DNA of 64,000 bases from Acanthamoeba castellanii str. Neff. Taxonomy: Eukaryota > Discosea > Longamoebia > Acanthamoebidae. The notes under the pieces were generated by a model. It worked only from the letters and a program-made list of their open reading frames with translations, made no database searches and was not told the DNA's origin. Positions 52,901 to 64,000 of the stretch are shown here, in pieces. The DNA is taken from positions 1,341,595 to 1,405,594 of the forward strand of contig NW_004457712.1 of assembly GCF_000313135.1 (NCBI RefSeq), read 5' to 3'. A program made the translations under genes and the position numbers. Positions within the stretch are counted from its first letter, which is position 1, and the number at the start of each line of letters is the position of its first letter.

Positions 52901-55900
52901 TCGGGCGTGATGGGGCGGGTGGCCCAGCCCTGGGTGGCCCACTCGGGCGGCGTGACATCCGCCGACACGCGGCGGAGGAACGAAACTGCAAAGTCCAGCA
53001 GCAGCGCCTGCTCGCTCACGTTCTGTTCGTGGTGCCCCGACTAACGTTAGACGAACCCACACGTGTGGCCACACGCATGAGGGAGCGAAGGGCGGACCTT
53101 GCGCAGGCGCCGGGCGTCGTCGGCGTGGTGGAGGAAGAATCGGGCCACGGTGGCCGGCGCCCAGTCGGTCTGCTCCGCGACCCGATGGCACTCCTACACC
53201 ACACACACACCCGCCATACATCGTCAGCGGTGCGCCGCATGCGAGTGTGGGTGGAGGTGGGGCCGAGGTGGTCACGGACCTTCCAGAGCTTGATGCGCTC
53301 CTGCTCGAGCTCCCACAGGCCGGCCTTCTTGTAGTGCTCGACCTTGCCCAGGACCTCCTTCTCGGTCACCCACGACCGCATCTCCTTGCCCTCCTCGCCC
53401 TATACGATCATGATGACGTGGCGGTGAGCTTCGAGAGGAATGCGTGTGGAATGTGTTCAAGACACAGGAGTACGTGACGTACGTCGGAGACGAACTCGCG
53501 GGCCAGCGCAAAGTGGCCGCCGGCCAGCAGGGCGTGGACGACGTCCTCCCTCTTGCCCTTGAGCATGCGGAAGGGCAGGCCCGCCGAGCGAAGGATCCCA
53601 AAGTGCTTGTGGAGCCGCTTGTACTCCTCTGATACATCTTCACACACGGGGGGGGGAGAGCCACGTCAGCACTGGGTCATCGACGAGATTAACTGTAATT
53701 GGTGGGACGGCGGTACTGGCTTGGGCGGCGAGGGAGAGGAGCTGCCATTGCTCGTAGCCTGATGGTGCCTTCTCCAGCAGAGCGTCCAGCAGGCTAAGGC
53801 CGAGACCGCGCCACCACTCTGTCCGCGTACACACACACCACACACAATGAGCGAAGCGAGATGAAATCGCTGGGGAGGGGAATTGTACGGGGAGGGGCGA
53901 TGGAGGCCGACGATGGGAGCAGGGACATGAACTGGTGGAGGTGCAGCCCAGCATCGGTGAACCGGTATTGGGCGAAGGCCTGGAAAGGGACAAAACAGGA
54001 ATAGGAAGATGAAATAATAGAAATAGTAAAAAGAAATAAAAGAAGGGGCAAGGTGTGTGTGGAGCGGTAGCTGTACCTGGTGGAAGAGGACGTATTCGAG
54101 GAATGTGCCCTGTGGGTCGAAGATAAGGAGGCCCCGCTGCAGGATGAGAAAGCGGCCCTCGTCCACCATCCACTTGGCGGCTGCGGCGAGGTCGTCCTAG
54201 CGATCACGGCCATGGTGAGAGACCAATCACGACAACAGTGCGAAGACATGAGGAGGAGACGCAGCGACAATCGGCACTGAAATACAAAAACACAACACGT
54301 GCGGCGATCGTGCCAAACGCGAACAGGGAAAGGGAGGAGGTTACCAGGTTCCATTCCTCGGGGTTCGTCCGCACCACAGGCAGCGTCTTGGGCGCAGAGA
54401 CGGATATCTTTTGGCCGGCTCCACGACTTTTGCCGTTGGTTCCATTCTCACTCTTCTTTGTCGACGAAGAAGACTTGTGCGCTATCAATCTCGACGCCGA
54501 TGCCAAAAGCCTGCGTCACCAATGAGGGTGTCGTGTGTGTCGTGTGTCGTGTCGTGTCGTGTGTGTCGTGCGCACACAAACAAAATGGTCAGTAAAGAAA
54601 GTGGATGAAAATCAAGAAGCAGCAAGTGGTAGTTACCAGGCAACAAGGCAGCGGACTTCGTAAAGGTCGTCGCCCGAGGGCTTGTCGCATGCCGCCAGCA
54701 CAGCCAGCAGCGGGCGACCGTGGCTCACCGCGCCGGCCAGGAGGCGCGACGACGCTCGCGCGCCTGCTTTCTGCGCCAGCAGCACCAGATCCCAGAAGCC
54801 ATCCTAATTAGGTGAGCGTGCGTGTCGTGCGTGTGTGTCGTGCGTTAGTAGGTTGTCAAGGGCGGGGGAGAGATGGAGGGTTAGGGCGGGACGGAGGTGA
54901 CGGTACCTCCGTCGAGCCTCGCGGGTTGGTCTTGGCCAGCTGCGCGAGCACGAGCACGAGGTGCGCGCCCACGGCCGGGTCCGCGAATTGGGAGCGCGCC
55001 ACCTGGAGCGGAATGTCGGGCGGGTAGCCGCCTCGCTGCGACTCGAACAGGAATGTGATCCAGTCCCCGGCCGCCGCCAACTGCTCCAGATACCTGTGGG
55101 TTTGAGTAAGAAGTCAGCTACGGGCATTGGCTCTTACATTACCTCAACCACGAATGAACGAGTAAGAAGAACATAATAAAATAATTTTCTATATGTGAAA
55201 TGTAATAATAGACATAATTAAAAAAATCAAAATTATAAAAAGTCGTACCAGGTGGAGATGGCGAGTCCGTGCTCCTGGCAGAAGGCGACCACGAGCTCCC
55301 ATACCTTGCCAGAGCCCTCGCCTGGCGCCACAGGCGTGTCTCTTCCCTTTTCCGCGTCGATTCGGCGGTGATAGACCTGAGATGCAAGCCCAAATAAAGA
55401 GAGCAGATGAGTGTGGTGGCTCTTGCTGTACGTATATGTTGTGTGTGTCGTTTCCTAGTGTGCGTGTCGTGTCGTGTTTGTGGGTCGTTTGAGCGTCAAA
55501 GGATTCAGAGGAATACGGACCTGCTTGCTCGCATCGACAAGGAGGGACAGCGCCTTGGTGCAGTTGTCCTTGGCGGTGAGGTTCATGAACAAGTCGATGA
55601 GGAGCGGGTGCGACGGTGGCGTGGGCACGGTGCGGCGCATGATGCGTGTTGCAGCGTGCGCGTCGATGGCCAAGTCGTCCGACGGCAGGCCACACAGCTG
55701 CAGGAAGCACGTGCAGGCACCTGCGCGGCATCATTGGGCCAGGTTTAGCCATTGGTCGGCCAATCGCGAGTGAGGGAGGATTAAAAATCGTGTGTGTGTG
55801 CAACATACCCGCGACTGCCTTCTCGCCTGCATGCCGAAGGGCCACAACACGCGCGTACTTGCGGAGATAACGTTCCTGCGATTATAGTGGACCACGGTGA

Positions 55901-58900
55901 TTGGACGTCAAGTTAAAATGTCGCCAAATTGGGGCCAAGGTATGCATACCTCATCGGGCGATACGGGGATGATGCCCTCGGCGTCGGGCATGCGCTCGCG
56001 GAGCGGGCGGGTGAAGAAGGAGACGGGCAGGGCGGCGGGGAGGATGTAGGGCGCGAGGAGCGGGGACGACAGGGCCTCCTTGACGGCGTAGAGCATGCGG
56101 TGGAAGGCGTGGAAAGGCTGGGCCTGGGCCAGGTAGTAGTGCACGTCGAGCGAGTCCTCCCACACCTCGCCGTCGGACAGCGTGCGGTCGTTGACGGCCT
56201 TGCGGAAGCTGGGCACCTCCTCGGTCCTGCCCGAGGGCGCGGTGCAGAGGATGTCTTGCGCGGCGAAGGGCGTCGTTTCGGTCAGAAGCTCCACGAGCGT
56301 GACGTCGCCCTTGCCCGACTCCAGATCTACATCACGCCCGTGTAAGAAACAACGAACTTCACTACACCCGGAAAAAAACACACATCGTCCAACGTACAAG
56401 ATGACACAACATAAACCACACAACGCGAAATGAAACGACACAACAGCCAGACAAAAAAAAAAAAGGAAAACGATGGATAGAGAGAAGAAAGGCAACCTCG
56501 TGAGGCATCTTCATCGACGTCTTCATCGTTCGCGTGGTCGGACCGTTCGGACGGAGGAACGGGGAACAGGGCCTGCTGCAACGTCGGATACCCAGAGAGG
56601 GCTGCATTGGCCGCGCACAAGAAAACAAATCACAAGGTTAATAAATCTAAATAAATAGTAAATAAAGGATGAGCGTACCGCGGTAGAGCAGATGGGCATC
56701 GACGGAGTATCGGTCGTCTTTGAGATCGTCGCCGTCCAGTACGGCCTTGACGCCCTCTGGAGCGTAGGCCAGGGTGCCCAACACCGAGAGCAGCTCGCCC
56801 TCCTTGAGCATGTCGTTCAAGGTGACGTCCCTCTGTCGTTGCAATCATTCCACAAAAGGAGATGAGGCGGTGGACGTCGTTATTAACACGGCACACGACA
56901 CGACACACACGACACACACTCGAAAGGTGGTGCGTACATCGCGCAGGAAGGCGGCGTTGGCGAGCGACAGCTTGCCCAGATCGGAGTGAAGCCGGAAGAG
57001 CACGAAGAGGTCGAGCCAGCGCGGCACCTCGGGCAGGTGGGCCGTGAGCCCACGGGCCTCGTCTTCGGTGAGCGCCAGCTGGTAATTGCGCACGAAGCCC
57101 ACCAGCAGCGGACCTAGACCCTGCTGCGCGCACAGCGTGACCATTTCCCGTTCGATTGCATGCACATCGGCGTCGGTCAGGTAGCCACCCTGCCACCGTT
57201 CCAAACCACACAACCGTCAGCCAATGTCAACACCACGCACACGCACACGCACACGCACACGCACACACACACAAACAACAACGGAATGGTAGTTGTACCT
57301 CGGCGACGACTACGGTCGGGACGACTTCCATGGACTTGGTGTCGGCGTCGGTTTCGTCGGCGTCGTCATCGTGGAGGGGGCGCGGGCGGGGAGGCGGGGA
57401 GAAGAGCTGGCCCGTCTTGCACAGGCGGATCAGCAGCGCCGACACGTTGCGCTTCTCTCCGCGCAGGAACAGACCGTGCCGGGCCAGCTCGTTCACGGCG
57501 AGGTCGTTCTGTTTGAAGTCACAGTCGAGTGAGCGCCCCACTGGGCACAGGTGATGGTCAGACTTTTTGCCGAGCGTACCATAAATTCCGTGCCCAATGG
57601 GAGGGCTTCCTCGACTGCGTTGACCAATGGCGCGGGGTCGAAGTCCTTCGATGGAACACCCGGAAGGGACCTGCGCAGGATCTTCAAAATTTTATATAGA
57701 AACATGTAAGATATATATATATATCATTTGGCCACATATATGATCGAGTGAGTTGAAATCGTGATGACAACATGGATCGAGAAAAAGCTCTGGAATGTAC
57801 AAACCTTGGTGAGACGCGCAGGTTGGTTGTGGGTGACGGCGTAGGCAACGGCGGCGGCGAGGCCGTCGGGTCCGCCCGGGGTGGCGTCCTTCTCGACCAG
57901 GATGCGATCGCGCGTGTGCTGGTCCCAGCCCATGGCCCACGCCAGGGAGAACTGCACGTAGCCGCTCCCGCCGCCGGGCGCGTCCTCGGGCTTGTGGGCC
58001 GTGTCCACCATCGGCGGCAGAGCGATTTCCCATCTGCAGAGCAACCCCGCACACGCCATCGCGTTGGCCCCACGCGTGCCCGGTCGAAGTGTGGTTGGGT
58101 GGCAAGGGTGCGTACCGCTCCCATTTTTCGCTGCTGTGGCGCGCAGGCGACTCGGCGGGCGTCAGAGTGCCGGTGATGCGGAATCCGTACATGGCAGCCG
58201 TCTGGGGCAGGATGTCGTCGATGTCATCCGCCCGTCGCAACAGCTCGGCCGACTGGCCCGCCGCGCTATCGGGCATCTGTGCGTGGATCACCATTGGGCG
58301 GGTCAGGTCAGGTCAGTTCAAGCCCGATCGGAGATGAAGAAGAATGGGTATGTAGGTCGGCACCAGAGCGAAGCTGGCCAGGGTGGGGTGGCGGGAAGAT
58401 GAGCGCGAGATGTACTCGAGCGAGTAGTAGGGATTCGGGTAGAGCCGCTCGAGCTTTTTCGCAAATGCGATTGTTTCGAGCTCCGCTGTTGTGTCGTTGT
58501 GTGGTCAGGCCAACCGCGACACGACACGACACGACACAACGCACACAAGAGCTGCACGTACCGGGAGACCAGATGGAGGAGGGCAGGGCCTCCAGCAAGC
58601 GAGTGCGGACCGAGCGACGAGTGGTGTAAAGAGCCAGCAGACGGAGGTGAGCGTCAGCATTCTCGCCCATCGTGAGCAGGATTCGCCGGGCCAATTCCAC
58701 CTGCACCCTGACTGTGAGCCACTACTACTGAGAGCGCACACGACGAACACGACACACACAGGGGCGCGAGGGTGGCTGACCTGATCTTGGCACACGGCCT
58801 GGTAAACGAGCGCGAACCCGATCTTCTTGAAGTAGGCGAAGTAGCCGCCCTGCGGGCGCGGCTTGTCCGAGTGGCGGAGTTGGAGATAGGCGACCGCACG

Positions 58901-59338
58901 AGACACTGCGCTCGTCAGCAGGGCCTCCTTGACCACCTCCGCGTCTTGCATGCGCTGTCGAACAAAACCAAATGTTGAGCACTCTCGGTAGTGGCCACAC
59001 ACACACACACACACACACACCACACACACACCACACACACACACCACACACACCACACACACACACACACACGGTGAAGGTGACTTACCTCCCAACGCTC
59101 TTCGAATCCACCGAAGCCGATGTGGCCGTCGAGAACTTCATCCCAGAGCTTCGCGCTTTGCTTGTGCTTGCCGGACATGCGCAGCAGAGCAGACCCGTTC
59201 GATTCCTCCGCTGCAGCTCCCGACGGAATGAAGAGCGAGCGGGGTTTGATCTTCCTCGCCTTGTCGCTCTTCTTGCTGTCCTCCATCTCCTGTGTTGTTT
59301 ATCAGTCATCAATGCTTTGTGTGCGTGTGTTGTGTGTG

Positions 59339-59370
<32 letters not shown>

Positions 59371-62300
59371 TGCGTGCGTGTGCGTGTGTGCGTGTGCGTG
59401 CGTGTGCGTGTGTGTGGTGTGTGTGGTGCCGTGGTAGTACCTGGTCGATGGATAGCGAGAGATTGGGACGAGCGCCGGAGAGGTGAGAGTTGCGCAGCGT
59501 CTCCAGGATGCGAGAGAACTCGAGCAGCTGCTCCATCTCCTCCCCATCGGCAGGAGCATTGGCGCCATGCACCTTCGCCGCCTTGTCTTTGATGATATCG
59601 CTAACGAAATTCATGCCTGCAAACACACCACACACACCACACACACCACACACCACACACACGTCGGTGTCATGCGTGGAGCCGGGACAAAGTGCCACAA
59701 AACAGGGGGAGGGGTGCGTACCGATCTGAAGCAGCGAATGGGCGAACTCGTGGTCGGTGGTCGGCTGCAGCTCGTCGGCGAAGCGAGCGAGCAGCCGGCC
59801 GGCCGGGAGCTGTTGCATGGGGCTGAGCGAGGCCAGGGCCGACTGGACGACGTTGATCTGACGGTAGCGCACGCCCAACTCCAGCGCGTGGAGTGGCAGT
59901 GCGGCCATGTCCCACCCGTTGATACGACAGAGCTTGTCCGCCAGCATCGCGTTACCTGCGTGCGTGTGTGTCGTTGTGTGTCGTGTGCCGTGTGTGCGAG
60001 GGCGGACAAGCTTTGGCGTGAGATCAACTGGTCGCCGGTGCGATGAAGAGAGCTGCGAGTGAGGCGCGTACCGCCCATGATCATGTTGTGAAGGAGGCGC
60101 TCCTGGGTCTGGCCGACGATGAGCGAGAAGAGTCCCTCGCGCCGCAGCACATACCACGAGTCGTCTGCCTCGCGCAGCACGACGCCCGGCTCGCGCTTGC
60201 CCTCCCACAGCTTGACGCCGCTCTTGCGCTCGTAGACGACGATGGTCCTGCGCTTGAGCGGCGCCGCGCCGCGCTGAGTGCTGACAACACCGGAGCTGCC
60301 GCCCAGGGCGCTGCCGGTGTCGCCGTTGCCGTCAGCAGCACTACCGGCGTCGGCAGTGACCTCCGCCTCGACAATCACGCACGCCGGGCTCACGGTGAGC
60401 AGCGGCATCATCGCCGACGTCGCCCCGTCATCTCGGTAATTGCCCGGCACCGACCACACGCGCGTGCGGTGCTTGTCAGAGTCCTCGGGCAAGTCCTGCA
60501 AAAGCCCAAAAGGCCACCGTCAGTCACCCACACGGGCTTGATTTCGATCGAAGTGAGGGGCTGGAGTATAAGGTTACCTTTTCAGTAGAGGAGGCGGCGA
60601 GCTTGGCGAGCGAGGTGGGCGAGGTGCCGGAAATGAAGGGCGAGACGCCGCCGTCGTAGGTGAAGGAACCGTAGCGCAGCATCGGCGAGTCAAAGGCCGA
60701 GTAGGAATTCTGCCGCGACGGGGTCGAGGTCATCGTGCGCTGCCGCGGCGTAACCGAACTGCTCACCGTGAAGCCGTTCAGCTCCAGCCCGTCTGTAGAC
60801 GGCCAGGGCCGCTGGTGAGTCGCAAACGCAGGGACAGGGGAAGTAAGGCCTACGGACCGGTGCCAACGTTATCCGAGCGCCAGCCTGACACCCAGCCCGC
60901 GCCGCCGGACGCTGCGGAAGCGGCGGCGTCGACGCCGCTCATGTCATCGAGCCAGTGGAGGCCCCGCGGGAGAGCGGCCGACACGGCGGTGATCGAATCC
61001 GCCACGGGTCCGCGGGTGGCGCCACTCGCCGCGAACATGGAATGTGAGGCGGCCACCGAGACTGAGTAGCGCGAGGGCGGGAGCGCCGAGGTCGCCTGGT
61101 AGTCGACCAGCGCAGCCGCCGGGTGGTTCTGTTTCGTGCGACAAACAGCCGACAATAGGGTGAGTTGATGACGCGCATACCATCCCAAATAAGACGACGC
61201 GCATGACGTACGACGGCGAAGGGGAACTGGCGGAAGTAGTGGTCCAGCTGGGCGGCGAGTAGCTTGCCGGAAGCGTCGGTGATGCATATCCACTCGCCGT
61301 CGCACGAGATGGCGATGCGCTTGTAGTCGCCCTCCGTTGCCGTGGCGTCTGCGTCGTCGCAATCAAATCAGATCGAAAAAGTTAACAGATTCAGCTGTGG
61401 CGTCGCCTTGAAGCAAGCTGTGTTCGTACCGGCCTGAGATTGGTGTTTCCGGTGATAGGAGGGCAGATCGATGAGCGCCCGCTTGGAGCCGGAGATGTCC
61501 CACAGGTCGACGTGGCCGCTCGACTTGAGGGCAAAGATCCACTGCCCGAGGCACGCAAAGTGGACGTAGGCCGCGCCCAGAGCGAACCTGGCGCACACCA
61601 CCAACATGCGTGAGAACTCGATTCCAGCCCATCATTGTTTGCCCTATGCGCACCGGCGCGCAGTGAGTGCGTGGCCCAGTACCTGCGGGTGAGGTTGATG
61701 ACCAGGGCGCCTCGCTGCACGGACACCGAGAGCACGATCGCGGTCTGCTGCACGACCAGCAGCACGCTATCCAAGGCCTTGATGGTGCTCATGAACTCGA
61801 TCGTTTCGCCCTCCACCGCTGAGAAATAGATCCGCGAGCGCCGTCAAACAAACAAGCAAACCAAGCAAACAAGCCAAGGACTGGAGAAGGCGGTCGCGCG
61901 CGTACGAGGAGCGGTGGAACGCTTGGAATTGAGCAGGTGCTTGAGCTGCTTCAGGCTCACCTCGGCATAGGGTATGGACGGCCGATTGCTGTCTGCGGTG
62001 TCGATACAACGGCGGCGGCGGTCAGTCGTCAGGCCAACGTCGAGCCGCACACAAGTTCTTACCTTGGGGCATGTCGGCGTGTTGTACGGTGGGAAGGTAG
62101 GCCCGAGGCGAGATGGCGAGGTCGAGCTGGGCCGGGAGCGGCAGCAGGTGGCACGCGTGCTGCGCGAAGGGCTCGGCCACCTGGTAGGCCCACAGGCTGC
62201 CCTTGGAGTCCGTCACCAGCAGCACGCTCAGTTTGCTCTCGTGCTCGCCCACCACCATCGGACCTGCCCATTCGAATCTGCTCCGAGCCGGTCGTGAGTT

Positions 62301-62746
62301 GCAATGCGTAGCAGCCAGCAATTAAAATAATAACATAAATTCAGATGTGATTAATAATAATTATCATTAAATAGATAAATAAATTGTAAATCGCACCGCT
62401 CGACATCGTGAACAAGGAATCCTTCCACGAGCTTGCCCTGGTGGTTCGTGGCGAAGGCTGACGGCGGCGTGGGCTTGCTCTGCTGCACGGCCGAAAGCAG
62501 GACCAGGTGAAGGGTGCGCTTGGGTCCGAGCAGAGCTGCCACGCCGCGTGTGGGCGACAGCTTGGCTTCCACAATCTCGTCGAGCAGCGCATTTTCATAC
62601 TCGAATTTGCGCAAGCAAATCAACGCCACCGGCGTGGTGGCCTGCCCGCCATCTTCATGCTCCACCCCTTCACCTATGGCAGTGGAAGAGGTGGCGGGGG
62701 CCATGTGCCCAAGCGACAAGTCGCTCAGCGAGGGGCCTCGCCGCAT
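49949..62746 (-). CDS. SPG11: Spatacsin (SPG11) homologue
   Basis: More than forty exons on the minus strand, about 2,500-2,800 residues; I checked exon joins only locally. The C-terminal quarter is clearly the spatacsin C-terminal domain: LLVRAHHCFALACNLHGSEM, FKLLVRLLTGIKAYDQLRYM, AISKYLMSFHSHDKEKIMM, ALNEAMGHHLDAADNYV, RAYDLHRLSEWLPAVYQHV, KKFLLSISDKFIA and RFDLARELGFDDVLHQL, ending in a Ser-rich tail at 49949. The N-terminal part (62746 to ~59900) is beta-rich like a propeller (WIFALKSSGHVDLWDISG). The middle is helical repeats. In animals spatacsin works with spastizin and AP-5 in lysosome reformation and endosomal sorting. The start is taken at the first in-frame Met of the 5'-most exon (MRRGPSLSDLSLGH); an upstream non-recognised exon is possible because a TTTGGCAG acceptor lies just before it. 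Confidence 0.85.
50403..50462. repeat. Intronic (CA/CG) microsatellite in the spatacsin gene
   Basis: ACACACACGCACACAC repeats. Confidence 0.9.
51452..51530. repeat. Intronic ACACGACAC repeats in the spatacsin gene
   Basis: (AC)n then tandem CACGACACA units. Confidence 0.9.
58988..59074. repeat. Intronic CACACACAC microsatellite in the spatacsin gene
   Basis: Nearly pure CA run with CACC interruptions, over 80 bp. Confidence 0.92.
59322..59420. repeat. Intronic (TG)n and (TGCG)n microsatellite in the spatacsin gene
   Basis: TGTGTG run, then five to six TGCG units, then TGTGCG repeats. It lies one intron after the CA run at 58988 but with the opposite strand orientation. Confidence 0.92.
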
Positions 62747-63083
62747 CCTCTCAATCTCTTGAGAGATCAATGTACCACTTCTGCCAAACGAAGACAGTTT
62801 CCGAAATCACTTGTAGAAATTTAGAATTGTCTTTGGCCGTTTCCGTTGGTGGACCAAAAGGCAAAGCTTTACAAGCACTTGAAGACACGACCAACAAGAA
62901 GAATAGTGGGGAGAGGAGGGTGGTGTCGCTCGCTGTTCGTCTGCATCGTCGGCCTCGACCTCATGGAGGTGATGTTGCACTGATCTCGTCTTGTTCCTCT
63001 ACCGCCCCACCACTCCTTTTCCTTGGCGTGTGTCTAAGTGTAGTTGGCCACGTGTGGCCACTACCGATCGATGATGGGAATTC
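62747..63083. other. Spacer between spatacsin start and HDAC stop
   Basis: 337 bp. Both genes run on the minus strand, so it should hold the HDAC 3' end and the spatacsin promoter, and perhaps an untranslated or short coding first exon of spatacsin. Confidence 0.4.
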
Positions 63084-64000
63084 TCAGTCCTCCTCCTCTT
63101 CATCCTCATCGTCGTCGTCAAAGGCAACGTCGTCGAAGCGTCGCCCTGCGTCTTCCTCGTCCGAGTCGGAAAGCTCGGCGTCATGCGCAACGCGACGGTC
63201 CCTGTGACGCTCTGCGGTGGGCGGTGGACGACAAGAGATGTGAGTAATCAACCAAGCAGCACTGCGCTTCGAAAACACGAAAGGTGTCGTGGCAATGTAC
63301 CGCTGATGCGGGCATCGGGGTCCTCTTCGTCCTCGTCGTCCGAGCCGAGGTAAGTGTCAGGCGGGATCTCGTTCATTGACACTCCCGGCGCGCCCTTTGT
63401 AGCGAGAGAGAGAGAGAAAGAGACGCAACGTTGAACGTAAGCTCGTGCACGGCAAGCCGCGAGGCTGGAAAGGGCTAGTGCTTACTTGAACACTCCTGAG
63501 GTTTTCGATCAGCTTGATCTTGGTCTTCTCGAGGTACTTGGGATCGTTGAGGTTCTCCATGTTCGAGGGCGACAGGTGAAGTCTGAAGTCCGGGCCGTAG
63601 TACTCCAAGTAGTCGTTGAAGGGCAGCTCTGGAAAAGATGGAGCGTGAGGCTGAGCTGTGTGTGTGTGTGTGTGTGTGTCGTGTAATGCATGGGGAGAGT
63701 AGTAGGGGTGTTGTACCGTCATTGATGTCCTTCTTCAAGAGGAGGGCAGTCTCGTAGGTCCAGCAACGAGCGACGTTACGGATGGTGTAACCGCCGCCAC
63801 CAAGGACTAGGAGGGGCAGCCCAAAGCTCTGTACAAATTCGACGCACGCGCCGTGGCCCTTGAGCGAGAGGTTGAAGCAGCCCAGACGATCGCCCGATAG
63901 TGAGTCCGCGCCGCACTGGAGCACGACCGCTCCCGGCCGGTACCAGTCCATCACCTTCTGGATGATGGGCTTGAAGATGTTCTCGTAGCTCTCGTCGTCG
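63084..64000 (-). CDS. Class I histone deacetylase (RPD3/HDAC1-type), 3' part
   Basis: Four exons are in the window: beyond 64000 to 63717, 63628-63486, 63394-63301, 63211-63084. The first carries the end of the deacetylase domain: [19 protein letters not shown] (with the zinc-ligand Asp), [15 protein letters not shown], and [20 protein letters not shown] (with the catalytic Tyr). Next comes [20 protein letters not shown], typical of HDAC1/2 and RPD3. The tail is acidic ([28 protein letters not shown]), as in class I enzymes of corepressor complexes. It removes acetyl groups from lysines of histones in the nucleus. The N-terminal ~250 residues lie outside the window. Confidence 0.96.

Overview
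The window is nuclear DNA of an amoebozoan, almost certainly Acanthamoeba. The gene-bearing parts are GC-rich. Genes carry many short introns with GTACG/GTGCG-type donors, and many introns are filled with CA/TG-CG microsatellites. A 5S rRNA gene on the minus strand agrees with the Acanthamoeba 5S sequence as I remember it. There are eukaryotic tRNA genes without CCA. I rebuilt exon chains by reading phase; most of the models below close in frame from ATG to stop.

Layout. 1-2.4 kb is CpG-poor and holds a TTAA-flanked inverted-repeat element with a C2H2 zinc-finger ORF, next to a 5S fragment and an intact 5S gene. 2.8-11.6 kb: LRR-RING E3 ligase (-), CPPED1-like phosphatase (+), GNAT acetyltransferase (+), SLC35D-type nucleotide-sugar transporter (+), PLP aminotransferase (+). 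11.7-15.6 kb: six tRNA genes, four of them in a 265-bp inverted repeat, in a CpG-depleted tract with decayed palindromes and duplicated exon fragments. 15.8-22.6 kb: gamma-carbonic-anhydrase-like protein (-), succinyl-CoA ligase beta (-), DnaJ/X-domain chaperone (+). 23.2-29.8 kb: a 1,729-residue receptor with two phosphate-binding-protein-like domains, a transmembrane helix, a kinase, a cyclase-like domain and a second kinase (+). 29.9-32.6 kb: a PARP-finger/FHA/PBZ/CUE DNA-damage protein (-). 32.7-40.7 kb: tRNA-Arg, a membrane-anchored P-loop ATPase (-), a small SH3 protein (-), a coiled-coil protein (+). 40.8-49.9 kb: OCA2/P-protein-type transporter (-), a small membrane protein (+), an MFS transporter (-), an intronless TrmO tRNA methyltransferase (+). 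49.9-62.7 kb: a spatacsin (SPG11) homologue (-). 63.1-64 kb: the 3' part of a class I histone deacetylase (-), cut by the window end.

Neighbouring genes do not form a pathway; this is ordinary eukaryotic gene order with several short divergent promoters. Three genes share mitochondrial themes (gamma-CA-like, succinyl-CoA ligase, the presequence-bearing ATPase). The most unusual content is the DNA-damage reader architecture, the phosphate-binding dual-kinase receptor, and the contrast between CpG-rich genes and the CpG-decayed tracts at 1-2.4 kb and 12-15 kb, which looks like a footprint of cytosine methylation over repeats.
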